The translations under genes were made by a program, and so were the position numbers. Below, piece by piece: positions 34,994 to 44,776 of a stretch of 64,000 nt of DNA (the stretch's first letter is position 1; each line of letters begins with the position of its first letter). This DNA comes from Shewanella marinintestina (GTDB taxonomy: Bacteria; Pseudomonadota; Gammaproteobacteria; Enterobacterales; Shewanellaceae), in the NCBI RefSeq assembly GCF_023283845.1, contig NZ_JAKILC010000004.1, positions 248,001 through 312,000 on the forward strand. The letters run 5' to 3'. Under the pieces are notes generated by a model. It did no database searches and was not told the origin of the DNA. It worked only from the letters and a program-made list of their open reading frames with translations.

Positions 34994-36415
34994 TTACGCT
35001 TTTTTAGCTTTATCGATTGCCTTTCGAACTAGCGTAATAATAACTGTCAGTATAATTGAGCTAAAGATTAGACCTATTGCTAAGGCGACATTTTGCAGTG
35101 CGGTTGGATCAAGCGCTAACATGCCACCTAGGCCCATCATCATAATACCCGACATCAGCTTAAGAGTTTGGCCTTCTTTTTCGGTGAGCTTACGTTTACC
35201 TAGGGAGACACTGAAAGCAATCACGATAGCGGCAAGCGGAATGACATAAACCACGTTATACATAACAAGGTACATGTAGCGCTCGAAAGTCTCTAAGTCA
35301 TGCATAGACAACACACTGGTGTAGATCATCGGGAAGCCGGCGGTGCACAGTAGCTCATAAGCATTGGCTAAAATTGATAGTACTACAGTACCAGCAATCA
35401 TAGCAGTCATGCTGCTGGCACTGGTTAACTTGCCCATGCGTTTAATCAAGCCCGTGCGGTTTTCAGCAGACATTGAAAGCGTGACTTCGCCTTTGGTAAA
35501 GAAGTAATCCTTGATGTTTACCGCTCCCGCAACGAGCGCCAGCATACCCGCACCGAGAATAATCCAGCCGCCATCGCTACCTGCGCCAAGTAATTGGAAG
35601 ATGTTCAACCAAGCACTCATAAAGATGAAGTAGATAAAGCCTGAGAAAAACACGAAGATGCCACCAACAATCAGCATGCGAGTGCGACTCTTAGCGTTAA
35701 CCATGATAGAAAGTAGAAATAATAAAACGAAGAAAGCACATGGGTTAAAGGCGTCAACACCGGCTAAAACGACGGTTAATAACGGCAGGGACATCTGTTC
35801 AGGGTGTACAACACCCACAAGCGGCAGTTCAACGGGTTGTACATCAGAGCTTGCTAACTCACTGCTGGTATCTAAGCCTAAATCACAAGTACCGTCGCCG
35901 CCTTCTTTACTATCACTTTCACTACAGGTTGCAAATAAACCGCCAGCAGCTGGTGCTGCAACCGTGTAATTGCCTTCTGCTTCAGGAGCAAGTGTGCCAC
36001 CTAATGAAACGTAATAGGACTTTAAACGCTGCACTAAAAACTCACCGGTTACCGCTTGACTACTATAACCGACAACGGCTTTTTCACCGCTAGCAAAGTA
36101 AGGGACTGAGCGTGCTTCAGTAGCCGTCGCTTTAGCTATTTGCTGCCAAACCTCCATAGTGCCTGGATCGGTGATCATGTGGTCTTCAACTTCTAACCAA
36201 GAATACCTCTCCGGCAGGCTATCAATAAACGGGTGGGCTTCAGCACAATGTGGGCAGGTTTTAGACCAAAAGAAATAAAGTTTTACCTTTAGTTCGCCTT
36301 GGGCGTTGGTGTAATGCCATAGCTCGTTTTGTTTGATTGAAGCATCAGTAGCAAAGCTTGAAAAGGAAAGGCTTGCAAGACAAAGAGCAACGAAAAGTAG
36401 CGCAGATCTGACCAT
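34994..36415 (-). CDS. Thioredoxin-like domain fused to DsbD/CcdA-like membrane domain
   Basis: Predicted envelope thiol-redox protein, 473 residues. A signal peptide (to about residue 22) precedes a thioredoxin-like domain with CPHC active site (FFWSKTCPHCAEAHPF). Next is a low-complexity acidic linker with an extra Cys pair (ATCSES and GTCDLG). The C-terminal half has about seven membrane segments, with a Cys in FNPCAFFVLLF and another in LLCTAGFP, which match the paired cysteines of CcdA/DsbD transporters. It may move electrons from cytosolic thioredoxin to periplasmic targets. The domain order, thioredoxin first, is the reverse of DsbD. Partner unknown. Confidence 0.85.
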   Translation of the reverse strand: MVRSALLFVALCLASLSFSSFATDASIKQNELWHYTNAQGELKVKLYFFWSKTCPHCAEAHPFIDSLPERYSWLEVEDHMITDPGTMEVWQQIAKATATEARSVPYFASGEKAVVGYSSQAVTGEFLVQRLKSYYVSLGGTLAPEAEGNYTVAAPAAGGLFATCSESDSKEGGDGTCDLGLDTSSELASSDVQPVELPLVGVVHPEQMSLPLLTVVLAGVDAFNPCAFFVLLFLLSIMVNAKSRTRMLIVGGIFVFFSGFIYFIFMSAWLNIFQLLGAGSDGGWIILGAGMLALVAGAVNIKDYFFTKGEVTLSMSAENRTGLIKRMGKLTSASSMTAMIAGTVVLSILANAYELLCTAGFPMIYTSVLSMHDLETFERYMYLVMYNVVYVIPLAAIVIAFSVSLGKRKLTEKEGQTLKLMSGIMMMGLGGMLALDPTALQNVALAIGLIFSSIILTVIITLVRKAIDKAKKA

Positions 36416-36693
36416 GTGAACTCCAAGGCAAATGAGGAAAGAAATAATTGCATTGGTTAGTATTCTACTGCGTAGCCGATTAGCTGATAAATTTATGTAT
36501 CATTTTTGCTACATAAATCTCGGATTGTTAACTTTTGGGAACTGTAGCGAACTTCAGGTGAAATTATTAAACTTTTTCAAATATTTATAACGCATGATTA
36601 AGGGGGTGCTAATTTAAACGGTAGAGATGCCCCATTTAAGCCCAAGTACTTGTTGCAACGAGTGATTGGGCGGGTGTGCTCTTTTAAACTGGT

Positions 36694-37110
36694 TTAGTCT
36701 TTCTTTGTTGCGACTAAAACTTTACTTTGCTCAGTTTCTTCTGCGCACCAAACAACGGAGACGCTGCGGTTAACATTGGTACTCGCAGTTAATATACGTG
36801 TGATAACAGGGGCTGGATAAGCCGCTTTGTTTAGATAGCTTTTTATTCGTTCGATGCGTCGTTCAGCTAACCATTTATCGTACTTTTGCGCTTCAGCTGT
36901 GAGTTTATTGGAATTAACTTTAAATTCGAGTAACAGATAACCATTTTCTGTTGGTGCTGTCTGGCTGAAATCTTCAAGCTTAGATGCAGATTGTCCCGAA
37001 AAATAGGAGCTATTCTTAGCATAAGGAATATCAAAAATATGATTTTGATTATGGCATTGTGCAAACACACTTCCTGAGAAAAGTAAGCAAATCATAGCGA
37101 TTGATTTCAT
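36694..37110 (-). CDS. Hypothetical periplasmic protein, OmpA-like motif
   Basis: A 138-residue protein with a Sec signal peptide (MKSIAMICLLFSGSVFA). The segment AQKYDKWLAERRIERIKSYL resembles the peptidoglycan-binding helix of OmpA-like domains, but the rest is too divergent to be sure. The ATG at 37110 has AAGGATG about 8 bases upstream and gives a clean signal peptide, so it is preferred over 37134. Confidence 0.7.
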   Translation of the reverse strand: MKSIAMICLLFSGSVFAQCHNQNHIFDIPYAKNSSYFSGQSASKLEDFSQTAPTENGYLLLEFKVNSNKLTAEAQKYDKWLAERRIERIKSYLNKAAYPAPVITRILTASTNVNRSVSVVWCAEETEQSKVLVATKKD

Positions 37111-37134
37111 CTTATACATCCTTGATAACATCAC

Positions 37135-37894
37135 AATCTTCTTGGTCAGTTGCAGTCTTAAAAACAGTGGCTTTTAGGTTAATTGAGGGCAACTTAATCC
37201 ATTGATAAATAAAATGCAATGTTCGTTATATTCATTACTTTATTGAAAGAAAATAACAAAGTTACAATTGATTTCTGTATCATGAAATAAACATGTGAAC
37301 TAGCAAGCGCTTACGTCATCGCCGACAAAAAAATGACCATTTACAACCTTATTGAAATTATTTGAATATGCGTAAACTTGCGCTTTTATTATATAGGTTG
37401 CAGCCAGCGAATAAATGCAAGTATTCAAAGTTGATGACATAGGACGGAATGACTGAGTAAATCTGTTAGTAAACAGCTCGGTTAATGGTTACTGAGAGCT
37501 TTCATATGCGCTAAGAATCTATTTAGTCTCGATTTTTATTATTAACGCAAGTATGTTGTTTATCGATAAGTATTAATACCTAATAGCTGTTGTACATACT
37601 AAGCAGCACGAGTTGTAGTTATCTTTATAGTGCGGTTTTTCAAAGGGCGTGAGTCATAGCCATTGAGGCCTAACAAGATATAAACAGATCTGTTGTTGGC
37701 TTTAAAGCGTAAATATTATCAAAGCAAAGGCGTTTAGCAGAGACAATTAAGGCTGAATAAATACTTAGCTGAGTTTGTTATTGATAGCAGTACAGTGAAG
37801 GTGGTTTTACCGCCTGCAGTCGCTATTCTTAAAACGAATAGTCGCAAGCTAAAGCCTTAAGTATTCAAGAATAAGAGCCCATCTAGGAGCTGAA
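37135..37894. other. 760-base intergenic region, no gene recognised
   Basis: AT-rich. No frame of credible length or ribosome binding site was seen. An imperfect palindrome (CTATTC with GAATAG) lies near 37825-37845, and TAGGAGC near 37885 is the ribosome binding site of the next gene. It could hold an unrecognised RNA or the promoter of the GlpD-like gene. Confidence 0.5.
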
Positions 37895-39070
37895 ATGACA
37901 ACAGTCGATCTAGTGGTTATTGGTGGTGGTATCAATGGAGCGGGTATTGCTCAGTGCGCTTCGGCTGCGGGTTATAGTGTTTTACTGCTTGAAAAAGGCA
38001 CGGTAGCAGGACAGACGTCGGCCAATTCCAGCAAACTCATTCACGGCGGTTTACGGTATTTAGAATCTGGCCAGTTGCCCTTGGTGAGAAAATCGCTAGC
38101 TGAAAGAAAGGCATTGTTGCAACTAGCCCCCTCATTAGTGAACCCTATTCCGTTTTATATTCCTGTATACGAAAATAGCCGCCGAAGTTCATGGGCGATT
38201 CGTGCTGGGTTAAGTTTATACGCCATGCTGAGTGACTTTGATGCGCTAGGGCAATTCAAATCGGTGCCATCTGTGCATTGGTCAAAAATTAAAGGCTTAA
38301 AGTTAACAGGGCTAAAAGCACTTTATCAGTATTGGGATGCACAAACCGACGATAAGCTGTTAACTGAGGCTGTCATAAAAAATGCCCGCGCACTCGGCGC
38401 TCATGTTATTGAGCATGCAAAGTGTACTAAGATTGAACATTTGCAAAGTCACTGCAAGGTGCATTATCAAGTGGCTGATGAGTCACAAAAAGTCGAAGCT
38501 CTTGCGGTGGTCAATGCCGCAGGTCCTTGGGTTAATGAAGTCCTTGAGAGCGTTTCGCCGCCTATTGCCACCGAGCCCATTGAGTGGGTACAAGGTAGCC
38601 ATCTACTGTTAGATATCCCAGCAAATGACGGCATACTTTATCTTGAGTCTTGTTTCGATAAGCGGGTAATTTTTGTGATGCCATGGAGCGGTCAAACATT
38701 AATAGGCACCACAGAGACAGTACTCGAAAGCTTGTCGGGTAAACCACAAATAACCTCGCAGGAAGTCGATTATTTACTCGGAATTTACCAACATTACTTT
38801 AGTGCCCTAGGAGATATTGAGGCATTGAGAGCTCGAGTTGTGGATAGCTTCTGCGGCGTACGAGTATTACCAAAACAGTCGGGGAATGCGTTTGACAGAC
38901 CAAGAGATACCTTACAAAAAAGCCAGCCAAGCCACCCTAACTTATTAAGTTTGTACGGGGGGAAATTAACCACTTATAGAACTACAGCTACCGAAGTATT
39001 AGATTGGTTGGAGCAAAGCATAGGTGAGCGCCAAGCGTTAGCAGATTTCGATACGTTATTACTTGAATAA
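37895..39070 (+). CDS. FAD-dependent oxidoreductase, short glycerol-3-phosphate-dehydrogenase-like
   Basis: A 391-residue DAO-superfamily flavoprotein. The FAD motif is VVIGGGINGAGIAQCASAAG near residue 7. LIHGGLRYLESGQLPLVRKSL, VVNAAGPWVN and SLYGGKLTTYR match GlpA/GlpD. It lacks the about 100-residue C-terminal domain of full-length GlpD, and no glycerol genes are nearby, so activity on glycerol 3-phosphate is likely but unproven. It is preceded by TAGGAGCTGAA. Confidence 0.85.
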   Translation: MTTVDLVVIGGGINGAGIAQCASAAGYSVLLLEKGTVAGQTSANSSKLIHGGLRYLESGQLPLVRKSLAERKALLQLAPSLVNPIPFYIPVYENSRRSSWAIRAGLSLYAMLSDFDALGQFKSVPSVHWSKIKGLKLTGLKALYQYWDAQTDDKLLTEAVIKNARALGAHVIEHAKCTKIEHLQSHCKVHYQVADESQKVEALAVVNAAGPWVNEVLESVSPPIATEPIEWVQGSHLLLDIPANDGILYLESCFDKRVIFVMPWSGQTLIGTTETVLESLSGKPQITSQEVDYLLGIYQHYFSALGDIEALRARVVDSFCGVRVLPKQSGNAFDRPRDTLQKSQPSHPNLLSLYGGKLTTYRTTATEVLDWLEQSIGERQALADFDTLLLE

Positions 39071-39218
39071 TCGCGATTAGTGGCAACTGTTTGGGAGTAT
39101 TAAATGTGAGAGTTTGTTACTGGCTAAGCCATTTCATTAAACTGTAACTTAAATGTCATACTGTGCTGCAATTACTGAACTAAGAAGTGCTGTTTCGGGC
39201 GCTTAAATATGGATAACT

Positions 39219-40400
39219 ATGTTTCAAATTTTTCTACGATTTTTTTCTCTTGGTCTTGTTTCCTTTGGCGGTCCCGCTGCTCACATAGGATATTTTAGAC
39301 AGACTTTTGTTGATGAACTTAAATGGCTTGATGATAAACACTACGGCAGTTTAGTTGCATTGAGTCAGTTTATGCCTGGCCCAGGTTCTAGCCAAGTGGG
39401 CTTTGCTATTGGTTATCATCGCGGTGGCTTATTAGGCGGTTTAGCAGCCTTTATTGGCTTTACGCTTCCCTCGTTTATTTTGTTATTTTTACTGGCCGTA
39501 ACTAGCAGCCAGTGGCTTGATTATTCGTTTACACAAGGCATTATTCATGGTCTTAAATTGTTAGCCGTTGTTGTGGTAGCCGATGCAATTTGGATTATGT
39601 TCAAACAGTTTTGTCAGCTTAAACAAGCCAAAATACTGATGGTACTTAGCTGTGTGATTATCTTACTGCAACCATCCATGCTAATGCAGTTTGGTTTATT
39701 GGTTGCCGCTGCAATTGTCGGACGCCACTACCTGTCTCGTCAGGCAGACGATGAAATATCTAATGAACATGTGCAGCCTGTAAAGCTTAACTTTTTTTGG
39801 CTCAGCCTATTTGTCGGACTATTACTGGCTTCTTTAGTTGCAATAGCATTATCAAAGCAAGCCGGAATAACTAACCTTACTGAATTATTTAGCCAGTTCT
39901 ACCAAGTGGGTAGCATGGTATTTGGTGGCGGTCATGTGGTGTTGCCGCTACTGCAGCAAAGTGTTGGCGATGCCGTAAGTAATGATCAGTTTTTAACTGG
40001 CTATGCGTTAGCGCAAGCTGTGCCCGGACCTATGTTTGCCTTAGCGGCGTTTCTTGGTGCAGAGATCTGGGTGCAACAGCCGCTTGTTGGTGCGCTAGTT
40101 GCGACATTGGCTATCTTCTTACCTGGCTTCTTATTGATGCTGGTAGCACTTAAAAGTTGGCATGCAATCAGTGCTAGACCAAAGGTCACAGGAGCTATTG
40201 CAGGGGTTAATGCTTGCGTGGTGGGCTTTTTGTTAGCCGCGCTTTATAACCCGATATTTACCAGTGCAGTGCTATCGCCGCTAGACATGGCGTTGGTGGT
40301 GCTAGGTTTTGGTTTATTTAAGATCTTTAAACCCAATGTATTTATGCTGGTGGTTGGGTTTGCTGTAACGGGCGCACTGATTGGTGCGTTTGCAGGCTAG
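39219..40400 (+). CDS. chrA: Chromate transporter, ChrA family
   Basis: Predicted inner-membrane efflux protein of the CHR family, 393 residues, about ten membrane segments. It contains two homologous halves: the first begins with LGLVSFGGPAAHIGYFR, has QFMPGPGSSQVGFAIG and ends near residue 190; the second has FGGGHVVLPLLQQ and AQAVPGPMFALAAFLG. The long-chain, two-domain form often gives chromate resistance, but some family members have other roles. There is no ChrB regulator nearby. Monocistronic with a strong terminator. Confidence 0.92.
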   Translation: MFQIFLRFFSLGLVSFGGPAAHIGYFRQTFVDELKWLDDKHYGSLVALSQFMPGPGSSQVGFAIGYHRGGLLGGLAAFIGFTLPSFILLFLLAVTSSQWLDYSFTQGIIHGLKLLAVVVVADAIWIMFKQFCQLKQAKILMVLSCVIILLQPSMLMQFGLLVAAAIVGRHYLSRQADDEISNEHVQPVKLNFFWLSLFVGLLLASLVAIALSKQAGITNLTELFSQFYQVGSMVFGGGHVVLPLLQQSVGDAVSNDQFLTGYALAQAVPGPMFALAAFLGAEIWVQQPLVGALVATLAIFLPGFLLMLVALKSWHAISARPKVTGAIAGVNACVVGFLLAALYNPIFTSAVLSPLDMALVVLGFGLFKIFKPNVFMLVVGFAVTGALIGAFAG

Positions 40401-40421
40401 TTCAGCTTAGTAATATAAATT

Positions 40422-40460
40422 AAAAAGGCGCTAAGAGTATGCTCTTAGCGCCTTTTTGTA
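40422..40460. terminator. Bidirectional terminator between chrA and the formate dehydrogenase fusion gene
   Basis: A perfect 16-bp stem (AAAAAGGCGCTAAGAG with CTCTTAGCGCCTTTTT) around a TATG loop separates the convergent genes. Confidence 0.95.
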
Positions 40461-40498
40461 TTTTACTTGTGGTGCTTAAATTAGATTAGAGCGGCTTC

Positions 40499-43400
40499 TT
40501 ATTGCTCTGCTACTTTTTCAGCTTTAACGGCACACACTTTAAACTCTGGAATTTTAGCCACAGGATCAAGCGCGTTATTAGTGAGCTTATTCGCTGCAGA
40601 TTCTGCAAAGTGGAACGGCAAGAACAATACCCCAGCTTGAGCTCGTTTGGTGACAAAAGCTTTGATCTCAATCTCACCGCGGCGGGTGCTGAGCTTGAGC
40701 ATATCACCGTTATTAATCCCAATTTTCTCAGCATCAAACACTGAGATCATCACTCTTGGCGAGCCAAGCTGGTTAAGCCCTTCTGTTTTACGGGTCATGG
40801 TACCAGTATGGAACTGCTCCAATAAGCGGCCAGTAGACAAGATTAATGGATACTCGTCACATGGCATCTCTGCAGGTAGGCGATAATGCACTGCGCGCAT
40901 CTTACCTTTACCATGGGTAAACTGAGTCGCGTGCAAAATTGGTGTTCCAGGGTGGCCTTCAGCAGGGCACGGCCATTGCAAACCTTGGCGGCCATTTTCA
41001 GTTTCGCTATCAATCACCTTCCAAGTAATACCGCGATATTGCGGCGTGACATCGGTGATCTCATGCCAAATTTGCTTCTCGTTTTGATAGCTCCAATCTT
41101 CGCCCATCTGAGTAGCGATAAGCTGGATGATTTGCCAGTCGTTTTTGGCTATCCCTGGCGGCTTAACAGCGGGTAGTAATTGCTGCACACGGCGCTCGGT
41201 ATTGGTAAAGTGACCGAGTTTTTCTGCAAAGGCTGCTGCAGGTAGCACTACGTCGGCCAGTTCAGCCGTTTCGGTTAAGAAAATATCTTGTACAACAACA
41301 AATTCAGCCGCCGCTAATCCTTGTAATACATGCTTTTGATCTGGGTCGCTTAGCACTGGGTTTTCACCCATAACATATAGCGCTTTTAGCTCGCCATGAC
41401 TCAGAGCGTGCATCATCTCGGTTGCTGAGAAACCAATATCTGAACAAAGATCCTCTTTACCCCAAGCTTCGCGGAAGCGCATCTGTACTAACGGATCATC
41501 TAACTTTTGATAACCGCTAAAGTAGTTTGGTAGCGCGCCCATGTCACAAGCACCTTGGACGTTGCTTTGGCCTCGAAGTGGGTTAATACCTGCGCCTTTA
41601 ACGCCAATGTTGCCACACAATAATTGCAAGTTAGATATCGCGGTAACGTTGTCATGACCTGAAGTATGTTGAGTGACGCCCATAGCGTAGTAAACCGCAG
41701 TTTTCTCCGCAGTACCGATTAAGCGCGCCATTTCAATGATGTCGCTGGCACTTACACCTGTAATGATTTCAGCGTTTTTCGGGCTGTAATCAGGGCTCAT
41801 GACTTCGTCATACAGCTGGCTAAAGCCTTCAACACGCGCCTGAATGTAATCTAAATCGTGCCAGTCATTTTTAATGATTTGCTGCATAATGGCGTTGATT
41901 AGCATTACGTCAGAACCCGGGCGCTGCGCGACATAAAGCTGAGCTTTATCGGCAATAGATACGCGTTTAGGATCTGCAACAATTAATCTTGCACCGTGCT
42001 CTTTTACGGCTTGCTTGATGCGAGAGGCAATAATAGGGTGTGCGCTTTCGGTATCAGAGCCAAGAATAAAGATAAGGTCGCTATCTTTAATGCTTGGAAT
42101 ATCGTTAGTCATAGCGCCGCTACCTAAGCTTTCGCGCAGTGCGGTAACCGTTGATGCATGGCAAAGTCGCGCACAATGGTCGACGTTATTGTTGCCAAGC
42201 ACGCTACGGAAAAACTTTTGGAATAGGTAGTTATCTTCGTTAGTGGCTTTAGCGGAAGATAGACCCGCTATAGACTTGTCGCCATAGACTTGTTTGATTT
42301 CGCGAAAGCGCTGAGCGACAACCGTAATTGCTTCTTGCCAGCTCGCAGGTACTAACTCGCCATTTTTACGGATTAGCGGTGTGGTTAGGCGTTTATCACT
42401 GCCAACAAAGTCAAAACCAAAGCGGCCTTTAACACACAACATGCCTTGGTTGACTGGTGATGATGTATCACCGCTGACATGGCGAATTTGGTTTTTCTGC
42501 TCATCGACATGTAGATTGATACGACAACCAATACCGCAATAGGTACAAATGCTGGATACGGTTTTAAGCGGTGCTTTTTGCGCAGCTGTAAGGCCTTGGG
42601 TTTTATCGCGGGCATCAACAAGTGCGCCTGTTGGACAAACTTGCACGCAGTTACCACATTGCACGCAGTCACTGTCATTCATGGTTACGCTAAAGCCAAC
42701 ACGCGGTGCTTTGCGTTCATCGGTTGCAGATAAGTTGGCACATGATGTTGGTAGCGCGTGGTAATGGTCTTTGGCGAATGAAATTGCATTATGGCCGCTG
42801 GCACCTTTACAGGTTTCAACACAAGCGCCACAGCTAATGCAGCGGTTGGCATCAAAGGTGATAAATGGCGCACTGCTATCAACACTAAAGTGCTGCGCAG
42901 CACTGATATCTAGCTCGCTGGCTTTAACTTTATATTCGGTAGCATAATCTCGCAGCTTACAGTCGGTATTGGCTTGGCAAGCGCACTCAAGGCAGCGCGC
43001 AGCTTCTTTAATGGCTTCATCAGCTTCAAAACCAAGTTCAACTTCACTGAAGTTTAATGCACGCTGTAGCTTATCAAGCTCTGGCATTAGGCTACGAGCT
43101 TGCACTTTTGACTCTGGATACAGCGAGTCAGCTTTAATCGCTTTTAAGCTACTTGTTTTTTTGGCTTTAGTAGAGTTGAAAGGCTGCTTAACTAGCTCAC
43201 ACGTTAGGCCTTGGCTTAGCAGTTTTTCAATAGCATCAGCGGCTTTACGGCCATCGGCAACGGCGGCAACCGCTGTGGCTGGGCCGGTACGTGAGTCACC
43301 GATAACAAACAGCTTATCAAGGCCTGCAGATTGACCTGCTGACATCGTATGTTCACAGCCTTCAAAGGTATTCCAGCGTGTAAGCGCAACCTCACCTGTG

Positions 43401-44776
43401 GCGAGTTGGCTTTGCGGATCTTCAAGAAAGTCCATATCTGGCATTTGTGATACTGCAGGGATCACTGTATCAAACGCTTCTGTGAAGGTTTCGCCAGTTG
43501 GCGTAGGGCTGCGACGACCAGATGCATCCGGTTCACCTAGCGTCATCACCTCAAAAGTCACTTTTGCTACGCGGCCGTTATCGTCACTATGGTTTTCAAT
43601 TGGATTAGTTAAGAAGTGGAACTTAACCCCTTCTTGCTCAGCTTCATGAATTTCATAGTCTTCGGCTGGCATTTCATCGCGAGTACGACGGTATACCAAT
43701 GTTACATCAGCGCCATCGCGCTTGGCGGTGCGGGCACAGTCAATAGCAGTATTACCACCACCAATAACAGCTACCTTTTTGCCTGTGCTGCACTGTTTTT
43801 CTGTGCAGTAATCTTTGAGATAATCCACACCTAAGTAGCAGCCGTCAAGCTCAATACCTGGGTAGTTCATCGGTACGGCTTTTTGTGCGCCAATGGCTAA
43901 ACAGACTGCATTAAAGTCAGAGATTAATCCATTAAGGTGAATATCACGACCAAGGCGGGTGTCGGTTTGAATATTCAGGCCATTTTTACATAGCAGGTTA
44001 ATCTCTTTATCGAGAATCGCTTTTGGTAAACGATACTCTGGAATACCGTAACGTAACCAGCCGCCAGCTTGGGGCATGGATTCGAAAATCGTCACGTCAT
44101 GGCCATTATTAGACAGGTAATAACCCGCGGAAATACCCGCAGGGCCACTACCTATGATAGCGACTTTCTTGCCAGTTGCAGGTGCCTTTGGCGGCACGTA
44201 TGGCTTTTCGCCTTCTAAATCTAAATCGGCGGCGTGACGCTTTAATTGGCGAATAGCGACCGGTTCATCGACTAAGCCGCGGCGACACTCTGTTTCACAA
44301 AAAGCGGGGCAGACACGGCCAATAGACAGTGGCAAAGGCAAGGTCTGCTTGATGACTTTTACCGCTTCAGTGTGGTCGCCTTGAGCTATATGGTACAGAT
44401 AAGACTGTACGTCAACACCCGCAGGACATGCGGTTTGGCAAGGCGCTTCGCAATCGGCAAAGTGATCAGACAAAATGATATGTAAGGCGGCTTTGCGCTG
44501 TTTGCTCAGAGCTGCTGATTGGGTAATAACCTCAACATTATGTACTGGAATGTCACCAATGCGTGTTTCACATGCACGTACATTGGTAATGCTGCTGTCG
44601 CTCGCAATGAGTTCAACATGGCAAAGATTACAGTGTTGCTTGCTGTCGTGGACTAACGAGCTAGCAGGGCTTTTGCATAGGTTGGGGATGGCGATATCAG
44701 CATTCAGAGCCACATCTAACAGCGTATCTCGTTGATTAGCTAAAAGGGTTTTGCCATCAATTATTATTTGTTTCAT
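40499..44776 (-). CDS. Formate-dehydrogenase-like molybdoenzyme fused to ferredoxin and GltD-like flavin modules
   Basis: A single 1425-residue chain combines an electron-transfer front end and a molybdopterin catalytic domain. In order: a 2Fe-2S ferredoxin-like domain (Cys34, 49, 52, 69); a GltD-type Fe-S helix domain (CEAPCQTACPAG, about 113-190); FAD-binding GSGPAGISAGYY (near 209) and NAD(P)-binding GGGNTAIDCA (near 337); two ferredoxin motifs, CISCGACVETC (about 645) and CVQCGNCVQVC (about 705); then a 4Fe-4S start of the molybdoenzyme (CTYCGIGC, about 745). The FdhF-like active site DHCARLCHAS has Cys in place of selenocysteine near 870. It is likely a soluble NAD(P)-linked formate dehydrogenase; no accessory genes adjoin. 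Confidence 0.9.
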   Translation of the reverse strand: MKQIIIDGKTLLANQRDTLLDVALNADIAIPNLCKSPASSLVHDSKQHCNLCHVELIASDSSITNVRACETRIGDIPVHNVEVITQSAALSKQRKAALHIILSDHFADCEAPCQTACPAGVDVQSYLYHIAQGDHTEAVKVIKQTLPLPLSIGRVCPAFCETECRRGLVDEPVAIRQLKRHAADLDLEGEKPYVPPKAPATGKKVAIIGSGPAGISAGYYLSNNGHDVTIFESMPQAGGWLRYGIPEYRLPKAILDKEINLLCKNGLNIQTDTRLGRDIHLNGLISDFNAVCLAIGAQKAVPMNYPGIELDGCYLGVDYLKDYCTEKQCSTGKKVAVIGGGNTAIDCARTAKRDGADVTLVYRRTRDEMPAEDYEIHEAEQEGVKFHFLTNPIENHSDDNGRVAKVTFEVMTLGEPDASGRRSPTPTGETFTEAFDTVIPAVSQMPDMDFLEDPQSQLATGEVALTRWNTFEGCEHTMSAGQSAGLDKLFVIGDSRTGPATAVAAVADGRKAADAIEKLLSQGLTCELVKQPFNSTKAKKTSSLKAIKADSLYPESKVQARSLMPELDKLQRALNFSEVELGFEADEAIKEAARCLECACQANTDCKLRDYATEYKVKASELDISAAQHFSVDSSAPFITFDANRCISCGACVETCKGASGHNAISFAKDHYHALPTSCANLSATDERKAPRVGFSVTMNDSDCVQCGNCVQVCPTGALVDARDKTQGLTAAQKAPLKTVSSICTYCGIGCRINLHVDEQKNQIRHVSGDTSSPVNQGMLCVKGRFGFDFVGSDKRLTTPLIRKNGELVPASWQEAITVVAQRFREIKQVYGDKSIAGLSSAKATNEDNYLFQKFFRSVLGNNNVDHCARLCHASTVTALRESLGSGAMTNDIPSIKDSDLIFILGSDTESAHPIIASRIKQAVKEHGARLIVADPKRVSIADKAQLYVAQRPGSDVMLINAIMQQIIKNDWHDLDYIQARVEGFSQLYDEVMSPDYSPKNAEIITGVSASDIIEMARLIGTAEKTAVYYAMGVTQHTSGHDNVTAISNLQLLCGNIGVKGAGINPLRGQSNVQGACDMGALPNYFSGYQKLDDPLVQMRFREAWGKEDLCSDIGFSATEMMHALSHGELKALYVMGENPVLSDPDQKHVLQGLAAAEFVVVQDIFLTETAELADVVLPAAAFAEKLGHFTNTERRVQQLLPAVKPPGIAKNDWQIIQLIATQMGEDWSYQNEKQIWHEITDVTPQYRGITWKVIDSETENGRQGLQWPCPAEGHPGTPILHATQFTHGKGKMRAVHYRLPAEMPCDEYPLILSTGRLLEQFHTGTMTRKTEGLNQLGSPRVMISVFDAEKIGINNGDMLKLSTRRGEIEIKAFVTKRAQAGVLFLPFHFAESAANKLTNNALDPVAKIPEFKVCAVKAEKVAEQ

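Noticed and set aside
42385-43425. Many long frames opposite or out of frame within the formate dehydrogenase fusion gene
   Set aside because: They are shadows of the long, codon-biased gene and lack ribosome binding sites or family features.
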